Positions 1 through 6,826 of a DNA stretch of 11,955 bases are shown piece after piece. The stretch's first letter is position 1. Every line of letters starts with the position of its first letter. Location of the stretch: the NCBI GenBank assembly GCA_023231075.1, contig JALNWC010000042.1:1-11955 (forward strand). Reading direction: 5' to 3'. Origin of the DNA: Rhodoferax sp. (GTDB lineage Bacteria > Pseudomonadota > Gammaproteobacteria > Burkholderiales > Burkholderiaceae_C). The translations under genes were made by a program, and so were the position numbers. The notes below the pieces were generated by a model. That model did not search any database. It was not told the DNA's origin and worked only from the letters and a program-made list of their open reading frames with translations.

Positions 1-273
1 ACCGGCCGCCGGGGCAAGTGGCTCAAGGTGCGCGACTTCGAAAACGACAGCGGCTGGGTGTACCGTCCGCTGGTGGGCAAAACGCCCCATGTGGTGGTCA
101 AGTCGCGCGTCGCCAATGTGCGCAGTGCGCCCAACACGCGCAGCCGCATTCTCGGCAAGGCCGATCACGGCGAAGTGCTGCGCACGCTGGAACACCGCAA
201 TGACTGGGTCAGGGTGCAGCGCGAGGGCGGGCTCAAGGGCTGGATCGCGCGCCGTCTGCTGTGGGGCTGGTAA
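1..273 (+). CDS. SH3 domain protein, C-terminal part (5' end outside window)
   Basis: The reading frame is open from base 1 and stops with TAA at 271-273, so only the last 90 residues are visible. They contain the end of one bacterial SH3 (SH3b) repeat, with WLKVRDFE and GWVYRPLV, and a complete second repeat from about residue 31 to 87, with VANVRSAPNTRSRILG, WVRVQ and GWIARRLL. The pattern N-V-R-S-x-P followed by a W-x-x-V strand and a closing G-W-I/V strand is typical of SH3b domains. Such proteins are usually exported to the periplasm and bind cell-wall or protein ligands. The signal peptide, if any, is outside the window. The kinase gene starts 15 bp later on the same strand, so they may be co-transcribed, but a functional link is not evident. 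The family call is good; the specific role is unknown. Confidence 0.8.
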   Translation, partial: TGRRGKWLKVRDFENDSGWVYRPLVGKTPHVVVKSRVANVRSAPNTRSRILGKADHGEVLRTLEHRNDWVRVQREGGLKGWIARRLLWGW

Positions 274-288
274 GTGCGTGATCCTGGC

Positions 289-1167
289 ATGACCGACCTG
301 GTCGTTGTGGGCCTGGCCTATTTTGAGGTGTTCGTGCCGCCGCACGCCCGCCCGGCACCCGGCGAAGAGGTATTTGTCGATGGCATGACGCTGGCCCTGG
401 GCGGCGCGCTCAACACCGCCAGCGTGGCGGCGGCGCTGGGCCTGCGGGTCACGCTGTGCCTGCCCATGGGCCATGGCATCGCCGATCAGGCGGTAGATTT
501 GCTGGCGCAGCGCCTGGGCATCACGCTGGCGCCGCTGCCCGCGCGCGACAACCCGGCGATCTCGCTGGTGTTTTCCGATGCGCGGGACCGTGCCTTTGTC
601 AGCACGGCCGAGCTGGCTGTGCTGGCCGACGTCAGGGAATTGCCCGCCAGCGCCTGGGTGCATGTGCCGGGCCTGGAGGAAGCCGCCCGCCTGGCTGCGC
701 CGCTGGCCCGGGCGCGTCGGCGCGGCGCGCGCATTTCGGTCAGCGCCAGTTGGAGCCCGCAGCAGCTGGCGCAACTGGCCCGGCGCCGGGACCGCGCCTG
801 GGACCTGCTGGTGCTCAACGAGAAAGAAGCCCAGGCCGCCTGCGGCCAGGCCGAAGGCGCGCCGGCACGCCTGGCCGGAGCCGCGCACTCGGTGCTGGTC
901 ACGCTGGGCGACCAAGGTGTCGCTGGCGTGCTGGACGCGGTGCCGCTGCGCCTGCCCGCCGTGCCCACCCAGGTGCTTGACAGCACCGGCGCGGGCGACG
1001 CCTTTTGCGCCGGACTCATTGCCGCTCTGGTGCGCGGCAACACGCCCGAAGCCGCGCTGCAGCTGGGCAGCCTTGCGGCCGCCAGAATTTTGACCCAGAC
1101 CGGTGGCCTGGTCACCGACCCCGCCCTGATGGCCGGTCTAACCCAAGAGAACCCATGCAAACCCTGA
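289..1167 (+). CDS. PfkB-family carbohydrate kinase
   Basis: This predicted cytoplasmic sugar kinase has 292 residues, normal for the ribokinase/PfkB family. The N-terminal substrate region GGALNTASVAAALG fits the family's G-G-x-x-N pattern. The NEKEA motif matches the NxxE Mg/phosphate motif. The C-terminal signature DSTGAGDAF at residues 231-239 carries the anion-hole GAG and the catalytic base Asp237. The reaction is ATP-dependent phosphorylation of a sugar or sugar phosphate; the substrate cannot be read from sequence. The ATG at 289 was chosen because the protein then begins MTDLVVVG, as the family usually does. An in-frame GTG at 274 is possible but adds an unlikely leader. The 3' end overlaps the GH4 gene by 13 bp, which suggests translational coupling. 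In context it may phosphorylate the sugar released by, or entering, the GH4/deacetylase/SIS pathway. Confidence 0.9.
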   Translation: MTDLVVVGLAYFEVFVPPHARPAPGEEVFVDGMTLALGGALNTASVAAALGLRVTLCLPMGHGIADQAVDLLAQRLGITLAPLPARDNPAISLVFSDARDRAFVSTAELAVLADVRELPASAWVHVPGLEEAARLAAPLARARRRGARISVSASWSPQQLAQLARRRDRAWDLLVLNEKEAQAACGQAEGAPARLAGAAHSVLVTLGDQGVAGVLDAVPLRLPAVPTQVLDSTGAGDAFCAGLIAALVRGNTPEAALQLGSLAAARILTQTGGLVTDPALMAGLTQENPCKP

Positions 1168-2429
1168 CCATTCTGGGCGGCGGCAGCGCCTACACGCCGG
1201 GCCTGCTGCAGGCCCTGATCGCCCATGCGGGCGAACTGCCCTTGACCACCGTGCGGCTGTACGACACCGACGCTGGCCACCTGGCCATCGTGGCCCGCCT
1301 CACCAGCGCCATGGCGCAACAGACCAACGCCTTCAAGGTGGAGGTGGCGCCCACGCTGGAGGCCGCCATTGCGGGCGCCGACCTGGTGCTCAACTCGACC
1401 CGGCCCGGTGGTCTGGCGGCACGCCGCATCGACGAGAGCTTGCCGCTTGAGTTCGGCCTGCCGGGGCAGGAAACCGTGGGCCCGGGCGGCTTCTTTTTTG
1501 CCCTGCGCTCGGTGCCCGAGGCCTTGCGCGTGGCAGCCGTCATGCAAGACCTGGCGCCCGATGCCATTTTGCTCAACTACACCAACCCCAGCAACATCGT
1601 GACGCAGGCGCTGGTCAATCGCGGCGGCGTCAAGGTGATCGGCCTGTGCGACCAGTCGGACGAGGACCTGCTGGCGCTATGCCATGCCCTGGGCCGACCG
1701 GCACGCTACACGTTTCGCTGCAACGGCCTCAACCATGCCACCTGGTACAGCGACGTGCTGATTGACGGCACCCCGCTGGCGGCGCATAACGCGCCGCTGG
1801 CACCCCCTGAAGACTATGACGACGAGCACAAGCTGCGCTTTGAGCTGTCGCTTGCGCTGGCCCGTGAGCACGCCGGCTACTGGCCCAACTCCTACCTGCC
1901 TTACTACCTGTTTCCGCAGGCCTTTGTGGCGCACGCGCGGCGCGTTGGTCCGCGCAGCGACGTGGTGGCGGCCTCGCTGGACCGGTATTACGCCCACTTC
2001 GAGGCCGAGGGCAAGCGGGCCCGGCCAGAGCTGAAATTCTTCCGTGGCTCGGCCGGTTTTGGCGATCTGGCGGTGACCGCGATCCGGGCACTGGCATCAA
2101 GCACACCGCATGAACTGGTGCTGAACCTGCCCAACCTGGGCGCCACCGCGAGCTTCGCGCATGACACCGTGGTCGAAACCCGGGTGCGGGTGTCAAGTGC
2201 CGGCATCGAACGGCTGCCCGCACCGCACCTGCCGACCTCGTTTTACGGTCTGGCAAAACAGCTTGAGCGCTACCAGCGCCTCACGGCCAAAGCCGCCGCC
2301 GGTGGCGACCATCAGGCCCGGGTGGCCGCCCTGGCCGCCAACCCCCTGGTCGGCAAGCCCCTGTTGGCAGCGAACATGATCAACCAGGCGCGCGCCAGCT
2401 ACCCTGATTGGCCAAAGGCCAGAGCATGA
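1155..2429 (+). CDS. Glycoside hydrolase family 4 (6-phospho-beta-glucosidase-like)
   Basis: This 424-residue protein has the usual GH4 length and is NAD+- and divalent-metal-dependent by family. The N-terminus shows the Rossmann motif GGGSAYTP (residues 8-15), and a NPSN motif lies at 144-147. The presumed metal ligands are Cys165 in GLCDQ and His194 in GLNHATW, 29 residues apart. A tyrosine-rich stretch YWPNSYLPYY (242-251) sits where GH4 enzymes have their catalytic base tyrosine. GH4 enzymes cleave glycosides by transient oxidation at C3 and elimination, and many act on 6-phosphorylated disaccharides in the cytosol; no signal peptide is seen. The frame is open upstream to 1005, but the ATG at 1155 gives the canonical start right before the Rossmann motif. 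It overlaps the kinase by 13 bp and the deacetylase by 4 bp (ATGA). The bond and sugar specificity are not determined. Confidence 0.9.
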   Translation: MQTLTILGGGSAYTPGLLQALIAHAGELPLTTVRLYDTDAGHLAIVARLTSAMAQQTNAFKVEVAPTLEAAIAGADLVLNSTRPGGLAARRIDESLPLEFGLPGQETVGPGGFFFALRSVPEALRVAAVMQDLAPDAILLNYTNPSNIVTQALVNRGGVKVIGLCDQSDEDLLALCHALGRPARYTFRCNGLNHATWYSDVLIDGTPLAAHNAPLAPPEDYDDEHKLRFELSLALAREHAGYWPNSYLPYYLFPQAFVAHARRVGPRSDVVAASLDRYYAHFEAEGKRARPELKFFRGSAGFGDLAVTAIRALASSTPHELVLNLPNLGATASFAHDTVVETRVRVSSAGIERLPAPHLPTSFYGLAKQLERYQRLTAKAAAGGDHQARVAALAANPLVGKPLLAANMINQARASYPDWPKARA

Positions 2430-3277
2430 AGACACAAGACTTGCTCAAGCGTATGGATTGGGATGACTTTGAGCGAGTGGTCATTTTGTCACCGCACCTG
2501 GACGACGCAGCCCTGAGCTGCGGCGCCCTGCTGCACGCCCTGCGAGACCGCATCTCCACCTTGGTGGTGAGCATCAGCAGCGCCACCTCGCGCCGGCTGG
2601 GCAGCGACGGCAGTCGCAAGATCGAGCGCCGCCAGGGTCATGTGAGCGCACGCACCCGGCGCACTGAAGACATCGCGGCCATGCGCTCGGTCAATGCCGA
2701 CTTTGTCCACCTGAGCTTTGCCGATGGCATCTACCGCCGCAGCCCGCTCACCGACAAGCTGATTTACCGCCGGGCGCGCGAGCGCTGGGTGACACCGCGC
2801 ATCGACGACATGGCGCACATCGAGGAGCTCTACCTGGTGCTGCGCCGCCTGTGCCTGGACCTTGGCCGGATTTTGCTGATCAGCCCGATGGGCATTGGCC
2901 ACCACGTGGACCACCAGATCGCCGCCCAGGTGGCGGTGCGGCTGGCGGCCACCGCAACTGGCGCCGAGCTGCTGTTTTACGAGGATTTCCCCTACGTGGC
3001 CGACCCCCAGGTCGGGCGCGGCGACCAGGACGACCCGCAGCAGGCCCTGGGCCGACTGCATCTGACCGCTGTCAGGCGCCTGGCCCTGCCGGTGGATGTG
3101 GACGCCAAGATGGCCCTGCTGCGGCATTACGCAAGCCAGGTGAGCGCCTTGTTTGGCGACGACGACGGCATGCGCGGGCGCATTGCGGGCCATCAATACC
3201 GCAGCGCTGCCACCGAGTTTTACTGGCAGGCACTGCCCGCCAACCCCTACACCCCCCAAGGAGAATTGACATGTTGA
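2426..3277 (+). CDS. PIG-L/LmbE family N-acetylsugar deacetylase
   Basis: This 283-residue protein has the PIG-L (LmbE-like) metalloenzyme signature. The motif SPHLDDAALSCG begins at residue 22, with His24 and Asp27 as probable zinc ligands and Asp26 as the probable catalytic base. The second motif GHHVDHQ at 158-164 supplies His160/His163. Family members remove N-acetyl groups from GlcNAc-containing molecules such as mycothiol precursors, GlcNAc-PI, diacetylchitobiose and antibiotic sugars. There is no signal peptide or membrane anchor, so the substrate is probably a cytosolic glycan or disaccharide. The ATG at 2426 overlaps the GH4 stop as ATGA, the classic coupled start; an in-frame TTG at 2408 is less likely. 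Lying between a GH4 hydrolase and a SIS aminosugar enzyme, it most plausibly deacetylates an N-acetylhexosamine disaccharide or monosaccharide before cleavage or deamination. That role is inference. Confidence 0.88.
   Translation: MKTQDLLKRMDWDDFERVVILSPHLDDAALSCGALLHALRDRISTLVVSISSATSRRLGSDGSRKIERRQGHVSARTRRTEDIAAMRSVNADFVHLSFADGIYRRSPLTDKLIYRRARERWVTPRIDDMAHIEELYLVLRRLCLDLGRILLISPMGIGHHVDHQIAAQVAVRLAATATGAELLFYEDFPYVADPQVGRGDQDDPQQALGRLHLTAVRRLALPVDVDAKMALLRHYASQVSALFGDDDGMRGRIAGHQYRSAATEFYWQALPANPYTPQGELTC
3258..3263 (+). promoter_or_regulatory. Strong Shine-Dalgarno site for the SIS gene
   Basis: AAGGAG lies 7 nt before the ATG at 3271, inside the 3' end of the deacetylase gene. It is the best ribosome binding site in the sugar cassette and fixes the SIS start. 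It also suggests this enzyme is translated more strongly than its coupled upstream neighbours. Confidence 0.75.
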
Positions 3278-4284
3278 AAAGTCTGATGGCCCAGGAGGCA
3301 CGCTCGGCACCCCAGATGCTGCGCTCGCAGGCGCAGCGCTGGCAGCAAGCGGCCAACACCATCCGCAGCCGACTGGCTGGGCGAGCCACCGTGGTGCTGC
3401 TCGGGCGCGGCAGTTCGGGCAATGTGTGCACCTTTGCGTCCTACCTGTTTGCCCTGCAAAGCGGCCGCCAGCCCATCGAGTTCCGGCCCTGGCTGAGCAC
3501 CCAGGACTTGCCCGGCGCCGACTGGCAGGACGCGGTGGTCTATGCGTTTTCGTACTCGGGCCAGTCCACCGACATCGCCGCCAGTGCCGAGTGCTTGCGC
3601 GCGCGCGGCGCCCTGGTGGTGGCCGTGTCCGAGGCCGATTCGCCCGACGCGCACCTGCTCAAATCAGCCCACCACCTGATCCGCCTGGGCTGCGGCACCG
3701 AGCAGGCGGTACCGGCCACCAAAAGCGTGATCGCACAGCTTTTTGTGGCGGCCGCGCTCGCAGGTTACGACATCGTGGAGGCAGCGGAACAAACTGCCGC
3801 CTGCATGCTGCAAATCGATGCCGATGGCATCCCGGCCCAGCTCGCCACCTTTTTGGACGGTGCGCGCACCGTGACCTGGCTGGCACGCGGCCCGTCCTGC
3901 GGCGGCGCGCTCGATGCGGCGCTCAAGCTACAGGAAAGCGTGGGCATACCGGCCTTTGGTTACTCCACGGCCGAATACCTGCACGGACCCATTGCGGCGG
4001 CCAGCCCGGCCGACCGGGTCGTGATCTTCTCGGGGGCCGACGAGCCCATGGCCAGCAAACAGGCGGTCACCGCCGCCTTGCTGGCACGCGCGGTGCCGTT
4101 CATCTGCCTGGGATGCAACCAGCTCCATGAGGCACAATTGGCGCTGCCTTTTCCGCAAGCGCGCTGGGCCCGCACCGCCTTGCTGGCCTACGTGGCACAA
4201 CTCAGCTGCGCCACGCTGGCCGAGCGCAGCGGCATCAATCCAGATGTGCATCCCGCACTGCACAAGGTCACCCAAACCCATTGA
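3271..4284 (+). CDS. Two-SIS-domain aminosugar-phosphate isomerase/deaminase (GlmS C-terminal/AgaS/GlmD-like)
   Basis: This 337-residue protein carries two SIS (sugar isomerase) domains and lacks the N-terminal glutaminase domain of GlmS, so ammonia is more likely released than added. The first domain shows LLGRGSSGNV, the phosphate-binding serine loop SYSGQSTD and the EQAVPATKS motif. The second shows LDAALKLQES and the GlmS-like AEYLHGPIA. The C-terminus NPDVHPALHKVTQT matches the NPDxPxxLxKVT tail typical of GlmS-type deaminases and AgaS. Such proteins convert glucosamine-6-P or galactosamine-6-P to a ketohexose-6-P plus ammonia in the cytosol. It overlaps the deacetylase by 7 bp and has a strong ribosome site. 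The deacetylase next door would provide the free-amine substrate that a deaminase needs. Whether the sugar is gluco- or galacto-configured cannot be told; fructosamine or other amino-sugar deglycases are alternatives. Confidence 0.85.
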   Translation: MLKSLMAQEARSAPQMLRSQAQRWQQAANTIRSRLAGRATVVLLGRGSSGNVCTFASYLFALQSGRQPIEFRPWLSTQDLPGADWQDAVVYAFSYSGQSTDIAASAECLRARGALVVAVSEADSPDAHLLKSAHHLIRLGCGTEQAVPATKSVIAQLFVAAALAGYDIVEAAEQTAACMLQIDADGIPAQLATFLDGARTVTWLARGPSCGGALDAALKLQESVGIPAFGYSTAEYLHGPIAAASPADRVVIFSGADEPMASKQAVTAALLARAVPFICLGCNQLHEAQLALPFPQARWARTALLAYVAQLSCATLAERSGINPDVHPALHKVTQTH

Positions 4285-4295
4285 ACTACTCTGCC

Positions 4296-5402
4296 ATGTT
4301 GAGACAACTCATCGCCAACAACACCGTCACCGACCTGGCCTACGCCGTGCTGGCAGCGGCTGCTTTCATCCTGCTGTTGCACATGGCACGGCGCCTGGTG
4401 TTGCACCGCCTCGAGCGGGTCGCTGAAAAAACCGAGACCGTCATCGACGACTTTTTGGTCGAGGTGCTGTCGGCCACCCGCGTCCTGCTGGTGGGAGCCA
4501 TTGGCCTGTACCTGGGCAGCCATTTTCTGACTCTGCCAGCGGCACTGGAAAAATGGGTGGGCCGCATCTTCGTCATCGTCATGGTTCTGCAGCTGGGTTT
4601 CTGGGCCTCGCGCGGGCTGATTTTCTGGCTGCGCAACCACTTTTCGCAGGGCGAAGAGGAAGACCAGGGCGCACGCGCCATGACGCTGTCACTGCTGTCC
4701 TTCTTTGGCCGGGTGGTGATTTGGGTGCTGGTGCTGCTGTCGATGCTCGACAACCTGGGCATCAACGTCACGACCCTGGTGGCCAGCCTGGGCATTGGCG
4801 GCATTGCCATTGCGCTGGCGGCGCAAAACATATTGGGCGACCTGTTTGCCTCGCTCACCATCGCCATTGACAAGCCTTTTGTGATCGGCGACTTCATCAT
4901 TCTGGGCGCAGAGATGGGCACCGTGGAACATGTTGGCCTCAAGACCACGCGCCTGCGCAGCCTCAGCGGCGAGCAAATCATCATGTCCAACAACGACCTG
5001 CTGCAAAGCCGCATCCACAACTACAAGCGCATGGCCGAGCGCCGCGCCCTGTTTGCCATTGGCGTGACTTACGATACCCCGGCGGAAAAACTGGAGCTGA
5101 TTCCGAAGCTCATCGAGCAAGCCGTGACAGCGCAAGCCGATGCCCGTTTTGACCGCGCCCACTTCAGGGGCTTTGGCGCCTTTTCGCTGGACTTTGAAAC
5201 CGTGTATTACGTGCGCAAACCCGACTACAACCTGTTCATGGACGTGCAGCAGGCCATCAACCTGCAGCTGGTGCGCAGCTTTGCCGAGCACGCCATCGAA
5301 TTTGCCTTCCCGACCCAGACGCTGCACCTGAACCACAGCGCCATACCGGGCCTGATTGCAACTGCGGAAACTAGAAAACCTGTGATTGAATCAGTTGGCT
5401 GA
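4296..5402 (+). CDS. MscS-family mechanosensitive ion channel
   Basis: This inner-membrane channel of 368 residues has four predicted membrane segments: about residues 12-33, 55-78, 88-108 and the pair around 128-170. The last contains the Gly/Ala-rich pore helix (LVASLGIGGIAIALAAQNILGD) typical of MscS TM3. The beta domain follows (DKPFVIGDFIIL, then GTVEHVGLKTTRLRSLSGEQIIMSNN) and then the mixed alpha/beta C-terminal domain. MscS channels open under membrane tension to release solutes on osmotic downshock. The ATG at 4296 was chosen. A TTG at 4281 is a real alternative: it forms a TTGA overlap with the SIS stop, has AAGGT 12 nt upstream and adds five residues. Neither start has an ideal ribosome site. 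The position directly after the sugar genes suggests co-transcription, though MscS genes often occur in unrelated operons. Confidence 0.92.
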   Translation: MLRQLIANNTVTDLAYAVLAAAAFILLLHMARRLVLHRLERVAEKTETVIDDFLVEVLSATRVLLVGAIGLYLGSHFLTLPAALEKWVGRIFVIVMVLQLGFWASRGLIFWLRNHFSQGEEEDQGARAMTLSLLSFFGRVVIWVLVLLSMLDNLGINVTTLVASLGIGGIAIALAAQNILGDLFASLTIAIDKPFVIGDFIILGAEMGTVEHVGLKTTRLRSLSGEQIIMSNNDLLQSRIHNYKRMAERRALFAIGVTYDTPAEKLELIPKLIEQAVTAQADARFDRAHFRGFGAFSLDFETVYYVRKPDYNLFMDVQQAINLQLVRSFAEHAIEFAFPTQTLHLNHSAIPGLIATAETRKPVIESVG

Positions 5403-5686
5403 GCAAGAGCATGCTGCGGTTCGCCCGCGATAGCGCCGGTCATGGTGAGGTCCCTTGGTAAAAAACGGCTTGTCAGTCAAGTCAGGGGGAGCCTGACCGG
5501 TGCAAGGCCAAGCTGTCAATCAGCCAAACGTCGTCGTGCAAATGACACCAAACCCGGCCAGGATGCAAGCCCTGTGCTGGCCAGACCGATCAGGCCCGCC
5601 ACAGAAGGGAACGGCATGCGCATTCAGGCGCGAGGCGCGTGCCTTGAGCGGCGGCTGCCGGTCAGCCAGGCGACATAATTGCGCGC
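5403..5686 (+). other. 284-bp intergenic region with several hairpins before the first TRAP binding-protein gene
   Basis: No convincing gene is seen here. Three stem-loops can be drawn: 5481-5486 with 5492-5497 (GTCAGG/CCTGAC, 5-nt loop), 5556-5561 with 5577-5582 (GGCCAG/CTGGCC), and 5613-5621 with 5635-5643 (nine pairs including one G-T, 13-nt loop). None is followed by a T-run, so they are not standard terminators. A -10-like CATAAT ends 7 nt before the next ATG. An open + frame at 5442-5678 encodes a basic, unremarkable peptide without a ribosome site and is not called a gene. Regulatory function is possible but unproven. Confidence 0.4.
5674..5679 (+). promoter_or_regulatory. -10-like CATAAT box immediately before first dctP-like gene
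   Basis: CATAAT matches the sigma-70 -10 consensus at five of six bases and stands out in GC-rich surroundings. The base 17 bp upstream begins GCGGCT, not a -35 match, so promoter activity is uncertain. Only 7 nt separate it from the ATG at 5687 and no Shine-Dalgarno is present, so transcription from here would give a leaderless or nearly leaderless mRNA. Confidence 0.3.
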
Positions 5687-6715
5687 ATGCGCAGCACACG
5701 TTTTTCCGGCCCTTTCAATCGCCGAAGCTGGCTTGCCGCCCTGGCAGGCAGCATGGCCCTGCCCAGCCTTGCTGGCGTCACCGCCAGGCCCGCGATCACG
5801 CTGCGCTTCTCGCATGTGGTGGCCGAGGAGACGCCCAAGGGCCTGGCGGCCAACCGCTTCAAGGTACTGGTCGAGCAGCGCAGCGGCCATCGCATTGGCG
5901 TGCAGGTTTACCCCAACGCGCAGTTGTACGGCGACCATGACGAAATGCAGGCGCTGCAGCTGGGCGCGGTGGATCTGGTGGCGCCCTCGCTGTCCAAATT
6001 TGGCCGCATCGGGCTGCCCGAATTCGAGCTGTTCGATCTGCCGTTCCTGTTTGACGATTTGAACGCGGTGCGGCGTATCACCCTGGGGCCTTTGGGCAAA
6101 AAACTGCTGCAAGGCCTGTCGCGCCAGGGCCTGGTTGGGCTGGGTTTTTTTGACAACGGCTTCAAGCAGATGAGCGCCAATAGACCCTTGCTGGAGCTCA
6201 AGGATTTTGCGGGCCTGCGCATGCGGGTGCAGGCGTCCCGCGTGATTGCCGCGCAAATGCGCGCTTTGGGCGCGCGCCCGGTGACGCTGCCCTTCAGTGA
6301 AACCCGCCGCGCGCTCGCCACGGGTGTGGTCGATGGCACCGAGAACCCGGTGTCCAACTTCTGGACGCAAGCCATGCACGAGGTGCAAAGCGATTTGAGC
6401 CTGACCGAGCACGGCTACCTGGGCTACGCGGTGGTCACCAACCAGCGTTTCTGGCAACACCTGCAGCCCGACGACCGCGCCCTCATCAACCAGGCGCTGC
6501 AGGAATCGCTCGCGTTTGCCAACCAGATTGCCGACACCCAGAATGACCGGGCACTGCAAGCCTTGCGGCAAGCGGGCACCACGCGCATCCACCGCCTCGG
6601 TGTCGACCAGCGCGCCCGGTTGCGCCAGGCCGTTCAACCCGTGCAACAGCAGCTGGCCGACCGCATCGGGCCCCGCTGGATGAGCGATCTGAAACAGGCC
6701 TTGCACAAGTCCTGA
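5687..6715 (+). CDS. TRAP transporter solute-binding protein, DctP family (first paralogue)
   Basis: This 342-residue periplasmic binding protein is of the DctP/SBP_bac_7 family. The N-terminus holds a possible twin-arginine signal (NRRSWLAALAG, Arg12-Arg13) and a short hydrophobic stretch, with the mature part starting near residue 30. Family motifs are intact: RFSHVVAEETPKGLAA, PNAQLYGDHDEMQAL, LFDLPFLFDD, RMRVQAS with the ligand-binding Arg180, and GVVDGTENPVSN with Asn220, 40 residues later as in other TRAP binding proteins. The ENPWSN tryptophan of its neighbour is Val here, so ligand preference may differ. It has no permease of its own and lies 111 bp upstream of a second dctP with dctQM, which it may share. 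The start lacks a ribosome site, but later ATGs would remove the signal peptide. C4-dicarboxylate binding is likely by family resemblance but not certain. Confidence 0.88.
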   Translation: MRSTRFSGPFNRRSWLAALAGSMALPSLAGVTARPAITLRFSHVVAEETPKGLAANRFKVLVEQRSGHRIGVQVYPNAQLYGDHDEMQALQLGAVDLVAPSLSKFGRIGLPEFELFDLPFLFDDLNAVRRITLGPLGKKLLQGLSRQGLVGLGFFDNGFKQMSANRPLLELKDFAGLRMRVQASRVIAAQMRALGARPVTLPFSETRRALATGVVDGTENPVSNFWTQAMHEVQSDLSLTEHGYLGYAVVTNQRFWQHLQPDDRALINQALQESLAFANQIADTQNDRALQALRQAGTTRIHRLGVDQRARLRQAVQPVQQQLADRIGPRWMSDLKQALHKS

Positions 6716-6725
6716 TTCGACTGTC

Positions 6726-6737
6726 AGGGTAAACCCT
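6726..6737. promoter_or_regulatory. Operator-like palindrome upstream of dctP
   Basis: AGGGT-AA-ACCCT is a perfect 5+5 inverted repeat in the gap between the two dctP-like genes. Its centre lies about 24 bp upstream of a candidate -35 box and roughly 60 bp before the inferred transcription start, where activators often bind. The regulator is not identified and no regulator gene is adjacent. Confidence 0.35.
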
Positions 6738-6755
6738 AGCTGTTGAACACCACAG

Positions 6756-6784
6756 TTGTCGCCTCGGCTGCAGGCCTCTACAGT
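6756..6784 (+). promoter_or_regulatory. Candidate sigma-70 promoter for dctPQM
   Basis: TTGTCG at 6756-6761 and TACAGT at 6779-6784 are separated by 17 bp. Each matches the consensus at four of six bases. The inferred start near 6791 would give a leader of about 36 nt containing the strong ribosome site. No sigma-54 -24/-12 pair (TGGCAC...TTGC), which drives some dct genes in other bacteria, was found in this gap. Confidence 0.4.
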
Positions 6785-6814
6785 TCGATCGTCGTTCAAG
6801 ACTCTTAACTACTC

Positions 6815-6820
6815 GAGGAG
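6815..6820 (+). promoter_or_regulatory. Shine-Dalgarno site for dctP
   Basis: GAGGAG lies 6 nt before the ATG at 6827, close to ideal. It fixes the start and predicts strong translation of the binding protein, in contrast to the paralogue upstream, which has no visible ribosome site. Confidence 0.75.
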
Positions 6821-6826
6821 ACTCTC

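Noticed and set aside
1005..1154. Longer GH4 protein starting at 1005
   Set aside because: The extra 50 residues lie in the kinase coding region, are Arg-rich and precede the Rossmann motif that normally begins GH4 proteins.
486..1547. 353-residue open frame on the minus strand
   Set aside because: It is antisense to the kinase and GH4 genes; its composition is Ala/Arg/Ser-rich with no motif.
5442..5678. 78-residue + strand open frame in the intergenic region
   Set aside because: It has no ribosome site, no motif and a basic low-information composition; the DNA is better explained as hairpin-bearing leader.
5601..5686. Cobalamin riboswitch, suggested by GGGAA at 5607 and AGCCAGGCGAC near 5664
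   Set aside because: The resemblance to the B12 box is partial and the required order of conserved elements (GGTGxxAATCC and CCCGCxACTG between them) is missing. The downstream gene is also not B12-related.
5624..6799. 391-residue open frame on the minus strand
   Set aside because: It is antisense to the first dctP-like gene, has no recognisable domain and is explained by third-position GC bias.
6716..6826. Sigma-54 (DctD-type) promoter for dctP
   Set aside because: No TGGCAC-N5-TTGC-like pair is present in the gap; a sigma-70-like pair fits better.
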